Shown here: positions 12,901 through 19,749 of the stretch, in pieces | Position numbering within the stretch: the first letter of the stretch is position 1 | Layout: every line of letters begins with the position of its first letter | Source: Fimenecus sp052273845 | GTDB taxonomy: Bacteria; Bacillota; Clostridia; Oscillospirales; Acutalibacteraceae | Direction: 5' to 3' | Length of the DNA: 27,832 nt | NCBI GenBank assembly: GCA_052273845.1 | Contig: DAVZHM010000018.1 | Span: 1-27,832, forward strand | Notes under the pieces: model-generated | The model's database searches: none | Told to the model about the DNA's origin: nothing | What the model saw: the letters and a program-made list of their open reading frames with translations, nothing else | Program-made: the position numbers and the translations under genes

Positions 12901-14935
12901 ACACATACAAGTCGGTTGTACCCGCGGAATTGCCCGATACAACGCCATTGTTGTCCACGGAAGCAATGCTGTTTTGCTGATTACCGCCGGTGCTGCTCCA
13001 TTCGGAAACCCACGGGCGTGCGCCTGCATCGGTGGGAACGCCCCAATGGATATTTTTCGCATTGATGCGCGACGGCGAGAATGTCGCCGTATATGTCCGC
13101 GGGAAGTCTTTAATCACATAATCGCTGCCGTAAATGGAAGCGCTTGTTAAGGTGTTGACGCTGTTGCCGCGAATGGTGACCGTTACGCTTTTCGTAATGC
13201 CGCCGATGCTCGCAGAAATTGTTACTTTTTTGGTGTTGAATATGGTTAAACCGCCTGCGTCCACGCCGTATACAGCGCCCCGTTCATCGACCACGGCAAT
13301 GCTCGGGTCAGAAGACGCCCAGACCACCGTTTCCAAAAGTGCGGGGTCATAATCGGCGGGGGCAATGTTTTCCACGCGCAAAGTTTCAATCGTGCCCTCG
13401 TAAATATCCGTATCGCCGCCGATGGTGAAATCGGTAATCGCGTTGCCCGCCGTGACGCTAATGGAAGTTGTAAGCACCGTTTCGCCCTGTGTAGCGCGTG
13501 CGTGAATGGTCATAATGCCGCTTTGCTTCGGCGTCAAAACACCTTCGGCACTCATGGTAGCCAAACTTGTATCGGCAGGGGTGTCCGCCGTTGCCCAAAT
13601 GATTTCCTCGGTCAACGGGTCGGTAATGCCCCATTCCCGATATACAGAACTGCTGGTATTGAGACGGTCGGGCGTCACTTTGATTTCATAAGAAGAAGAT
13701 GCATTATTCGGAATGACCGGCTCGCCGATGATTTCAATCCCCGAAATCACGGCGTTAATCAGGTTTCGGCTGACCGTAATGTCCACCGATTTGGAAACGC
13801 CGTCGATGGTGGCAGTAATGGTTGCGGTTTTGCTGAATTCAAACGTACCGCTGCCGCCGTCCAAGCCTGTCACCAAACCGCTTTGGTCTACCGCGGCAAC
13901 CGTCGGGTCGGAACTCGTCCACACAAGGTCACCCGTATAGGCGCCTGCCGGTGTCAAATCGGTAATGGCAAGTTGCGTGGTCGCGCCTTCGTCTACTTTC
14001 AATGTACCGGTAATGTTAAAATTCTCCACAGGCAAATCTGCGGGGTCTACCACCGTAAAAGTGATTTTATCGGTAAATGCGGAATACAGCGCACTTTCGG
14101 GATTCAAGCGAACCGTCACCGTGCCCACCGAGGTAAAGGTCACAAGACCGTCGGAGGAAACGTTGGCGTGTTTGCCCGATTCCGTATCAAAAATCGTGCC
14201 GCCCATAGTCCACTTGATGCCCTGTTTTAAACGCACGGGTGTGCAGACGCCGTACAACTGCACCTGCGCACCGACGGCAACTGTTGTGGGCACACTGTTT
14301 TTGTTGGTGATATGTACCGCGGTCGGCGCAACATCTGCAATAACACTTTTGGTCACGACCACTTCAACAGTATCCGTGGCAAGCACAGAACCGTCCGCCG
14401 CGTGCAAGGTCGCGGTAATCCTCACATTCATATTGTCGAGTGCGTTTTTCAGGCTGTCCGCCAAGGTATCGCCCGCAATGGTGCGCACAATCAATACAAT
14501 CATATCGTTGTTCATATCCTCAAGGTCAATGCCCAAGGACTCGCATTGCGATTGGATTTGGCTTTCAATCGCATCCGCCATCGCGTCGCCGACCAACGGC
14601 ATAGAACGGATATTTTCATCAATCCATTGGTGAATGATAGCCGCTTTGGAATAATCGTAGCCCGTCACCTTACCGGTATCGTCCACACCGGCAAGCAGCG
14701 GCAGATTGCTTTCCCAAGTGACGTATGCCCCCTCAGGCACATCGCCCGCTGTGGTGTAGCCGAGCTGAATGGAACGGTATTCCTGAACTTCCAACCGTTC
14801 GGTGACTTCGGCGCCGTCTTTCGTTACGGTAACGGTTGCAGACGCCGCAAGCACCGTAAACCCCGGTAACAACGCTGTCAGCAACAATACCGCCGAAAGC
14901 AGCACGCTGAGAATTTGTTTCTGTGTTTTCTGCAA
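9929..14935 (-). CDS. Secreted multi-domain Ig-like protein with C-terminal dockerin
   Basis: The 1668-residue protein begins with a Sec signal peptide (residues 1-31: KTQK, then ILSVLLSAVLLLTALLPG, cleavage near VLA-ASA). Roughly 33-700 are Big_2-type Ig-like repeats, recognised by the recurrent pattern WTSSDPTVAAVDQSGLVTG and WASSDPSIAVVDERGAVYG. Residues about 700-900 are two Big_3-like modules (EGETELDLTGL twice). About 900-1530 are further Ig-like modules with SGITYYYSDGT and FKAVN.AG.ES motifs. The last 70 residues are a type I dockerin with two calcium-binding loops, DLNGDGKIDSAD (from 1600) and DLNGDGVVDFFD (from 1635). There is no catalytic domain and no LPXTG or SLH anchor, so it is probably a surface scaffold or binding protein docked to a cohesin. 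The TTG at 14935 is chosen as the start because AAGGAG lies 9 bases before it; the TTG at 14944 touches the AAGGAG. Confidence 0.9.
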   Translation of the reverse strand: MQKTQKQILSVLLSAVLLLTALLPGFTVLAASATVTVTKDGAEVTERLEVQEYRSIQLGYTTAGDVPEGAYVTWESNLPLLAGVDDTGKVTGYDYSKAAIIHQWIDENIRSMPLVGDAMADAIESQIQSQCESLGIDLEDMNNDMIVLIVRTIAGDTLADSLKNALDNMNVRITATLHAADGSVLATDTVEVVVTKSVIADVAPTAVHITNKNSVPTTVAVGAQVQLYGVCTPVRLKQGIKWTMGGTIFDTESGKHANVSSDGLVTFTSVGTVTVRLNPESALYSAFTDKITFTVVDPADLPVENFNITGTLKVDEGATTQLAITDLTPAGAYTGDLVWTSSDPTVAAVDQSGLVTGLDGGSGTFEFSKTATITATIDGVSKSVDITVSRNLINAVISGIEIIGEPVIPNNASSSYEIKVTPDRLNTSSSVYREWGITDPLTEEIIWATADTPADTSLATMSAEGVLTPKQSGIMTIHARATQGETVLTTSISVTAGNAITDFTIGGDTDIYEGTIETLRVENIAPADYDPALLETVVWASSDPSIAVVDERGAVYGVDAGGLTIFNTKKVTISASIGGITKSVTVTIRGNSVNTLTSASIYGSDYVIKDFPRTYTATFSPSRINAKNIHWGVPTDAGARPWVSEWSSTGGNQQNSIASVDNNGVVSGNSAGTTDLYVFGREGVSKLDGSYVEQVKKIEVVELEPDSITLTAPTRENYIEGETELDLTGLKVVLNYNKEDIAAYYDVTDWAASDFSVEVTDYTVSEINQSTLDNEQYILVSVVRAGKAYRGVFPIVLESKKVTGIDLTAPRYIYSEGETELDLTGLEVTANYSNAASETVTDYHVDDDAFDPTLLDVEQNIPVTYTHAGLSATATFPVIIYGTPVVTVDTGDYAGGWTPNDVTFTLSATHPMDGVTYSYRTDSNPEWVTLSENTLTVSENIQETYYFKAVNSVNVESAETAGFTVQRDDIVPNFTLVPDTTALINRDYAVAVNNLTYGASGIKSVTLNGTDITDNHSAFTVSENGTYTVKVTTGNGLSYEQSVEINNIDKIAPTVTSVSVQHKNTGDFARLINTLTYGKFFNAETELTVTAEDSGVAGVAKIEYRWYDADTETYSAWAAYDAQNKPTKAPDFRGFAETRAVDGAGNVSAVVNSEGFTVDGTKPAPAKITATYNGAAYISSAWAADNVTLSLESSAYSGIYAYYYRVDGGEWTVLSDNTLTATQDGRHIYEFKTVSNAGLESEVTVKVVQIDRQKPVIRVEFDGTFGRWTSEGARFNFSTEEESLSGITYYYSDGTGWYEFDGSELNLTQDTNAIYCFKAVNGAGTESTTSDNYRVMIDTTEPNIILTPSVTELTDTAYLVNFETVVGPSGLKSVTVEGRDYTRRTSFPVSKNGSYLVTVTGNNGKAKTVLLTIDNFAENNETPILQVGVSGALGVQTDKPITFTLSAPNYLSGITYYYSDGTSWQKISGNTLTVDTDTKATYTFKAVNRAGKESYVSPEYEVWFEKTEIKQILPNEDDTTTITVDRTGTTSYLVGLNAEKTTVSELKTELQNEKSQIVVRRGDAILADSDAIGTGCVVQCVSAKDPSVVYESVTVILYGDLNGDGKIDSADYRQMATASITDASVISGIYSTAADLNGDGVVDFFDAALLDLQISGAKPIDQTMQFYK
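10551..10586. repeat. 36-bp intragenic repeat, copy 1
   Basis: This stretch is identical to 11052-11087 except for one base (A versus G). It encodes the SGITYYYSDGT motif of one Ig-like module. The copies are 501 bases (167 codons) apart, which suggests a fairly recent duplication or conversion of modules within the dockerin gene. Confidence 0.9.
11052..11087. repeat. 36-bp intragenic repeat, copy 2
   Basis: This is the second copy of the repeat at 10551-10586, with 35 of 36 bases identical, encoding the same SGITYYYSDGT motif in the neighbouring repeated module. Confidence 0.9.
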
Positions 14936-14980
14936 AGAGACCAACTCCTTAGACCATACTTACCGATTATATATATGCAT

Positions 14981-15009
14981 ATTATAACAAAGTCAAAAAA
15001 CGAGTGCAA
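14981..15009 (-). promoter_or_regulatory. Promoter of the Ig-like/dockerin gene
   Basis: On the minus strand TTGCAC (15009-15004) and a perfect TATAAT (14986-14981) are separated by 17 bases, 46 bases upstream of the TTG start. A second, overlapping pair, TTGACT (14996-14991) and TATAAT (14971-14966), has a less favourable 19-base spacer. Confidence 0.65.
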
Positions 15010-15075
15010 GGAAAAAAACAGAGAAAAAGGTCTGTTTATCTGCTTTTTGTTTGTTAAATTTGTCACAAAAGTACA

Positions 15076-15104
15076 TTGCATTGTACTGCTTCGTGTTGTA
15101 TAAT
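15076..15104 (+). promoter_or_regulatory. Promoter of the SGNH hydrolase gene
   Basis: TTGCAT (15076-15081) is followed after 17 bases by a perfect TATAAT (15099-15104). Transcription would begin near 15111, only about 14 bases before the ATG at 15125. The -35 matches consensus poorly, and the short leader places GGAG at the very 5' end. Confidence 0.55.
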
Positions 15105-15124
15105 AGCGGCGGAGTGGATGCATA

Positions 15125-15790
15125 ATGACAGCAAAATTTGAAAAATATCAAAAAAAGACAAAATACGACTTGGCGCAACAAACCAAAGCGGAAAACTATC
15201 TCTTTTTAAACGAAAACTATTGTCAAAAAGGACAGACCGTGTTGTTTGGCGATTCTATTACCGAAATCTTCAACAACTACGAGCTGTTTTACGATTTCAC
15301 GCAGAAAAGCGGGCAAGCCGTATACAATCGCGGCATCAGCGGCGACACGAGCGACCGTCTTTTGGAACGGCTCAAATCCAACGCTTTGAATATACAACCG
15401 AGAAATCTGGTTATTTTAATCGGCACAAACGATTTGGGGTTGGGATTGCCGCAGGAATTCACGGTGGAGAATATCCGTGAAATACTCCGTGTAACAACGC
15501 AAACCCGCCCGAATACCAACATCGTGTTACAGGCAATTTATCCCGTGAACCGCAAGTTGTCGCTCGCCGCCATGCAAATGGTCAGCAAACGCCGCAACGA
15601 GGACATTTTGGCGCTCAACACAGTCTTGCGCGAAGCGGCGTTGCAATACGGCGCGTTTTGGTTGGATTTAACCGATACCCTTGCCGACAAAAAAGGCAGA
15701 CTTTCCAAAGAATATTGCTATGACGGGTTGCATTTGAACGCGCAAGGCTTTAAAATTGCCGCCGAGCAGATTATTCCGTGCCTGAAATAG
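15125..15790 (+). CDS. SGNH/GDSL-type esterase
   Basis: This 221-residue serine hydrolase of the SGNH superfamily lacks a signal peptide, so it is probably cytoplasmic. All four blocks are visible: FGDSIT with nucleophile Ser44, NRGISGDTS (Gly block, residues 68-76), GTND (100-103, Asn102) and YDGLHLN (catalytic Asp200 and His203). The length fits the family of small GDSL lipases/acylhydrolases; the substrate (acetylated sugar, lysophospholipid or other ester) cannot be told. The ATG at 15125 has GGAG about 10 bases upstream. It diverges from the dockerin gene and is followed by prfB, which has its own promoter. Confidence 0.88.
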   Translation: MTAKFEKYQKKTKYDLAQQTKAENYLFLNENYCQKGQTVLFGDSITEIFNNYELFYDFTQKSGQAVYNRGISGDTSDRLLERLKSNALNIQPRNLVILIGTNDLGLGLPQEFTVENIREILRVTTQTRPNTNIVLQAIYPVNRKLSLAAMQMVSKRRNEDILALNTVLREAALQYGAFWLDLTDTLADKKGRLSKEYCYDGLHLNAQGFKIAAEQIIPCLK

Positions 15791-15801
15791 TGCGCAAACT
15801 G

Positions 15802-15830
15802 TTGCATATTTTTACAAATTATAGTAGAAT
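15802..15830 (+). promoter_or_regulatory. Promoter of prfB
   Basis: TTGCAT (15802-15807) and TAGAAT (15825-15830) are spaced by 17 bases, 45 bases upstream of the prfB start. The same TTGCAT -35 is seen at the preceding gene's promoter. Confidence 0.55.
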
Positions 15831-15875
15831 ACTAAAGTTATGTTTTAATTTTTTACAGAAAAGGAATTAAATGTT

Positions 15876-16997
15876 ATGTTGCAGTTTGAAGAATTGCGTT
15901 TGCGTCTTTTGGGGCACGAAAAGGCATTGAGAGACCTTAGTGAAGCTTTGGGGCTTCAAAAAATGAAAGAAGAAATCGCCGATTTGGAAGCACAGGCGGC
16001 GCAAGACGGGTTTTGGGACGATTTGAAGAATTCCCAAGCCGTATTAAAGCGCACAAGCGCCTTAAAAGCAAAGGTTTCGGCTTATGAAAAACTTTGCGGC
16101 GAGTATGATGACGCGCTTGTGATGATTGAACTTGCCAACGAGGAAGAAGATTTGGATTTGCTCCCCGAATGTGAGGAAAATGTTCAATCGGTGGAAGAAA
16201 CGCTCGACACCATGATGTTGACCACTTTGCTTTCGGGCGAGTATGACAGCAAAAATGCCATTCTCACCTTCCACGCGGGCGCAGGCGGCACGGAAGCGCA
16301 GGATTGGGCGCAGATGCTGTTCCGTATGTATAACCGTTGGGGCGAGCGTCACGGCTACAAAGTCTCAACGCTCGATTACCTGGACGGCGACGAAGCGGGG
16401 TTGAAATCCGCAAGTATTCTGATTGAGGGTGAAAACGCCTACGGCTTCTTAAAGAGCGAAACGGGTATTCACCGCTTGGTGCGCGTTTCCCCGTTTGACT
16501 CGGAAGGTCGCCGCCACACCTCTTTTGCTTCGTTGGAAGTCATGCCCGAAATCGACGATACCATCGAAGTGGAAATCGCGCCAGAGGACATCAAAATGGA
16601 CGTGTACCGTTCCAGCGGCGCGGGCGGGCAAAAGGTCAACAAAACCTCTTCCGCCGTGCGTTTGACGCATTTGCCGACGGGGATTGTCGTTTCTTGTCAG
16701 GTAGAACGCAGCCAGCACCAAAACCGCGAAGTTGCCATGCGTATGCTCAAATCCAAATTAGTCGAAATCAAAGAGCGTGAACACCTCGAAAAGATTTCCG
16801 ACATCAAAGGTGACCAAAAAGAAATCGCGTGGGGCAGCCAAATTCGCTCCTATGTGTTTATGCCGTATCAGCTCGTTAAAGACCACAGAACCAATTTTGA
16901 ATCGGGCAACATCAACAATGTGATGGACGGCGACTTAGACGGCTTCATTAACGCCTATTTGAAAATGGAATCGCAAAAGAAACTGGCACAAGGCTAA
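15876..16997 (+). CDS. prfB: Peptide chain release factor 2, uninterrupted frame
   Basis: RF2 releases the finished peptide at UGA and UAA stop codons on the ribosome. The 373-residue protein is full length: helical domain 1 (about 1-110), the SPF recognition motif (residues 205-207) and the GGQ catalytic motif (250-252, in SGAGGQKVNKT), ending with QIRSYVFMPYQLVKDHRT and DGDLDGF. Most bacteria encode RF2 with a programmed +1 frameshift at CTT TGA C near codon 25. Here that place reads GCT TTG GGG (Leu25-Gly26) in one continuous frame, so that autoregulation is absent. The ATG at 15876 has AAGGA 10 bases upstream. An ATG at 15871 is out of frame and ends after 19 codons. A terminator follows. 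Confidence 0.97.
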   Translation: MLQFEELRLRLLGHEKALRDLSEALGLQKMKEEIADLEAQAAQDGFWDDLKNSQAVLKRTSALKAKVSAYEKLCGEYDDALVMIELANEEEDLDLLPECEENVQSVEETLDTMMLTTLLSGEYDSKNAILTFHAGAGGTEAQDWAQMLFRMYNRWGERHGYKVSTLDYLDGDEAGLKSASILIEGENAYGFLKSETGIHRLVRVSPFDSEGRRHTSFASLEVMPEIDDTIEVEIAPEDIKMDVYRSSGAGGQKVNKTSSAVRLTHLPTGIVVSCQVERSQHQNREVAMRMLKSKLVEIKEREHLEKISDIKGDQKEIAWGSQIRSYVFMPYQLVKDHRTNFESGNINNVMDGDLDGFINAYLKMESQKKLAQG

Positions 16998-17014
16998 AAC
17001 GAAAAAAGCACAAA

Positions 17015-17054
17015 AAAACTCCCTTTCGCTGTGTGAAAGGGAGTTTTCATATAT
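17015..17054. terminator. Bidirectional terminator between prfB and lysC
   Basis: A 13-base-pair stem (17015-17027 with 17035-17047; CTCCCTTTC/GAAAGGGAG core) and a 7-base loop are flanked by T-rich sequence on the plus side and by the poly-A run 17004-17018 (T-run on the minus strand). It serves the two convergent genes. Confidence 0.85.
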
Positions 17055-17063
17055 ACATTTACA

Positions 17064-17534
17064 TTAAGCGGGATAAAACGCTTTGTGCACGGCGGCAACC
17101 GCACGGTCTGCGTCTTTCGCGTCAATCAACACCGAAATTTTGATTTCGCTTGTGGAAATCATATCAATGTTGATATCATGCTCATACAGCGCCTCGAACA
17201 TTTTGGACGCCGTACCGGGGTGGGATTCCATACCTGCGCCGACCACCGAGATTTTGGCAACTTCCTTGTCGCAAACCACATTGCTTTCGTCAATATCGAA
17301 GGTATCAAGCACGGCTTTCACGGCTTCTTCGGCATTCTCTTTGGAAACGGTAAAGGTAATATCCTTGGTTTCGTCTCTGCCGACGGATTGCAGAATAATA
17401 TCCACATTGATTTTCTTCTGTGCCAATTTTGCGAACAGTTTGAACGCCACACCGGGGTTGTTGGGGATTTTCTTTACTGAAATACGGGCAACATCGGTAT
17501 CCTTAGTGACACCTCTGACAAGCATTTTTTCCAT
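17064..17534 (-). CDS. Aspartokinase beta subunit from an internal start (ACT domains only)
   Basis: Inside lysC, in the same frame, a near-perfect ribosome binding site AAGGAGG (17549-17543) stands 8 bases before an ATG at 17534. Translation from there gives a 156-residue protein consisting of the two ACT domains. The start is Met246 of the full-length protein. In Bacillus subtilis aspartokinase II the alpha and beta subunits come from in-phase overlapping starts in one gene, and from memory the beta start is at the equivalent position (408 and 163 residues). The product would form the regulatory half of an alpha2beta2 enzyme. This is read from the signal and the precedent; expression is not shown. 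Confidence 0.65.
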   Translation of the reverse strand: MEKMLVRGVTKDTDVARISVKKIPNNPGVAFKLFAKLAQKKINVDIILQSVGRDETKDITFTVSKENAEEAVKAVLDTFDIDESNVVCDKEVAKISVVGAGMESHPGTASKMFEALYEHDINIDMISTSEIKISVLIDAKDADRAVAAVHKAFYPA

Positions 17535-18269
17535 TTTTGCGACCTCCTTAACGATTGTGCCGGGTACTCTTTTTAAGCTGGAAAGCACTTCGACTTCCAC
17601 ATTATATTTCTTTGCCATTTCGACGGAACGGTTGTTGAGCACCTGCGCGCCGAGGGTGGCAAGTTCAAGCATTTCGTCGTAGGTGATTTCCTGTAATTTT
17701 TTCGCATTTTCCACCTTGCGCGGGTCAGCGGTAAACACGCCCTCCACATCGGTGAAAATCTGGCAACGGTCCGCGTGCATGGCCGCCGCAATCGCCACGG
17801 CGCTCGTATCCGAACCACCGCGCCCGAGGGTGGTCAAATCATCGTATTTGTTCAAGCCTTGGAAGCCCGCAACCACCACAATGTTGTGACGGTCGATTTC
17901 CGCACGCAAGCGGTCTGCCTTAATGGATTTGATGCGTGCCATACCGTAGGCGGAGCTTGTGTTGAAGCCTGCTTGCCAACCAAGCAGCGACACCACGGGG
18001 CAACCGAGTTTTTCAATCGCCATTGCCAAAAGTGAAATGGAAATCTGCTCGCCCGAAGTCAAAAGCATATCCATTTCGCGCTTGGAAGGCGTGGCGTTAA
18101 TCTCGTGCGCCTTTTCAATCAAATCGTCGGTCGTATCGCCCTGTGCCGAAACCACCACGACAACATCGTTGCCGGCGCGGTACGTATCGGTGACGATTTT
18201 CGCGACATTCATCACTCTTTCGGCATTGGCAACCGAACTGCCGCCGAATTTCTGAACTATCAGTCCCAT
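17064..18269 (-). CDS. lysC: Aspartate kinase
   Basis: Aspartokinase phosphorylates L-aspartate, the first step toward lysine, threonine, methionine and diaminopimelate. The 401-residue protein has the kinase domain (about 1-245) with KFGGSS at 7-12, LLTSGEQIS, TLGRGGSDTSAVA and FTDVEGVFTADPR. Two ACT regulatory domains follow (about 260-401; ISVKKIPNNPGVAFKLFAKL and ISVVGAGMESHPGTASKMFEAL). The ATG at 18269 follows GGAGG at 5 bases and directly precedes LIVQKFGG. Within the gene an AAGGAGG followed by ATG at 17534 probably initiates a separate ACT-only subunit. It follows hom by 44 bases in the same direction, so the two form a small operon. Feedback by lysine and/or threonine is expected from the ACT domains; which effector is not visible. 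Confidence 0.96.
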   Translation of the reverse strand: MGLIVQKFGGSSVANAERVMNVAKIVTDTYRAGNDVVVVVSAQGDTTDDLIEKAHEINATPSKREMDMLLTSGEQISISLLAMAIEKLGCPVVSLLGWQAGFNTSSAYGMARIKSIKADRLRAEIDRHNIVVVAGFQGLNKYDDLTTLGRGGSDTSAVAIAAAMHADRCQIFTDVEGVFTADPRKVENAKKLQEITYDEMLELATLGAQVLNNRSVEMAKKYNVEVEVLSSLKRVPGTIVKEVAKMEKMLVRGVTKDTDVARISVKKIPNNPGVAFKLFAKLAQKKINVDIILQSVGRDETKDITFTVSKENAEEAVKAVLDTFDIDESNVVCDKEVAKISVVGAGMESHPGTASKMFEALYEHDINIDMISTSEIKISVLIDAKDADRAVAAVHKAFYPA

Positions 18270-18313
18270 AAAAACCTCCAAAATCAGCAACATACAGCCG
18301 CCGAATGTTTATC

Positions 18314-19549
18314 TTAATAATCTGTCACACGAATGAGCGACTGCGGCACAATGCCCGCCGCACGCAAGGAATCGCAAAGCGATTTTTCCGTGCCCGTCCC
18401 CGTGACAAACGCCAATTCGTTTTCGGGCGCATTTCCGCGCGAAAGCACTTTTACATTGCCGAGTTTTTCGGCAATTGCAGAGAGCGCCTCAGCCTTATTT
18501 GCAACTTCAGCGCGGATATACAGCGCGGTTTCCAGCAATTCGTGGTCCACCACATAATTTTCCACGCTCTCGCCCCAACCGAAGGCTTTTTTGCGGTCCA
18601 CGTGTTTTGCGCAGTCAATCACGTCAGCAACCACAGCGCTCGCGGTCGGCAATTTGCCGGCGCCTTTGCCGTAGAACACCACATCGCCTATCGCGTCACC
18701 GCGCACCAAAATGGCGTTGAACACATCGTTCACGGAAGCAAGCTGACTGCCGTTCATAACCACGGCAGGGCTGACCATTGCGGAAATTTTGTCGTCGGAG
18801 AGGCGTTTGGCTCTGCCCAACAGTTTAATCACGCCGCCGAAATCGCGGATATACTCCACATCGGCAAGGGTGATTTTGGTAATGCCCTCGGTGTAAACCG
18901 ATTCGGGATACACATGTTTACCGAAGCACAAAGATGCCAAAATGCAAATTTTGCGGCACGCGTCATATCCCTCAATATCGGCAGTCGGGTCTTTTTCGGC
19001 ATAGCCGTTGTCCTGTGCCAATTTGAGCGCGTCCTCAAAACGCATATTCTTGTCAATCATCATGGTCAAAATGAAGTTTGTGGTGCCGTTCAAAATGCCC
19101 GCGATTTCGTCGATTTCGTTTGCCGCAAGGCATTGGGTAATCGGGCGGATAATCGGAATACCGCCGCCGACGGACGCTTCAAACAGGAAGTTAACATTGT
19201 TTTCTTCTGCCAACTGCAAAAGTTCATATCCCTTTGCGGCAACCAATTCTTTGTTCGAGGTTACTACGCTTTTGCCCGCTTTCAAAAGAGAAGAAACGAA
19301 CTCAAACGCAGGGTGCAAACCGCCCATGGTTTCCACAACGATTTTGACTTCCGCATCATTTAAAATAATGTTGAAATCCTTAATGAATTTATCGGCATTG
19401 GCATCTCCGGGAAAATCCCGCAAATCCAAAATATATTTCAAATCCAAAGCATCGCGCGTGCTGCGCTTAACAATGCTTGCGTGGTTTTTGTTCAAAACCT
19501 CAACGACGCCCGAACCGACGGTGCCGTATCCCATAACAGCTACATACAT
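18314..19549 (-). CDS. hom: Homoserine dehydrogenase
   Basis: Hom reduces aspartate semialdehyde to homoserine with NAD(P)H, the branch to threonine and methionine. The 411-residue protein has the Rossmann motif GYGTVGSG (residues 7-14), VETMGG and SNKELVA. The catalytic-core signature GILNGTTNFIL is followed by GYAEKDPTADIEGYDACRK, and a C-terminal ACT domain (about 330-411; ALYIRAEVANKAEALSAIAE) completes the long, feedback-regulated form. The open frame extends 53 codons upstream, but ATG 19549 is followed directly by YVAVMGYGTVG and has GGGATGTGAG upstream, so it is the start. It is upstream of lysC in one transcription unit, and divergent from the permease gene across 200 bases. Confidence 0.96.
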   Translation of the reverse strand: MYVAVMGYGTVGSGVVEVLNKNHASIVKRSTRDALDLKYILDLRDFPGDANADKFIKDFNIILNDAEVKIVVETMGGLHPAFEFVSSLLKAGKSVVTSNKELVAAKGYELLQLAEENNVNFLFEASVGGGIPIIRPITQCLAANEIDEIAGILNGTTNFILTMMIDKNMRFEDALKLAQDNGYAEKDPTADIEGYDACRKICILASLCFGKHVYPESVYTEGITKITLADVEYIRDFGGVIKLLGRAKRLSDDKISAMVSPAVVMNGSQLASVNDVFNAILVRGDAIGDVVFYGKGAGKLPTASAVVADVIDCAKHVDRKKAFGWGESVENYVVDHELLETALYIRAEVANKAEALSAIAEKLGNVKVLSRGNAPENELAFVTGTGTEKSLCDSLRAAGIVPQSLIRVTDY

Positions 19550-19625
19550 TTTCTCACATCCCAAATATAATGATACAGATAGCATTTTAACACACTTCCC
19601 GCGCAGAATAAAGAAAAATTTTCGA

Positions 19626-19639
19626 TTTTTGCGCAAAAA
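19626..19639. repeat. 14-base perfect palindrome between hom and the permease gene
   Basis: TTTTTGCGCAAAAA is a perfect palindrome in the 200-base divergent region 19550-19749. It could be an operator for a dimeric repressor acting on one or both genes. No regulator is identified and no other element is obvious there, apart from AT-rich promoter-like sequence (TATAAA at 19693-19698). Confidence 0.4.
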
Positions 19640-19749
19640 CGTGAATTTTCTATAAAACTTTCTATTATTGATTGAAACTTTCAAAAAAATCGTATAAAAT
19701 GTATACATATTATGTGCGTTTCGGCACGTATTTTTCGGAGGCGAAGGAA

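Noticed and set aside
15871..15930. ATG at 15871 as an alternative start for prfB with a frameshift
   Set aside because: It is out of frame with RF2 and stops after 19 codons. Joining it would need a -1 shift, not the +1 shift of RF2, and no CTT TGA C site is present.
18305..19363. 352-codon plus-strand frame opposite hom
   Set aside because: Composition and lack of motifs show it is a shadow of homoserine dehydrogenase.
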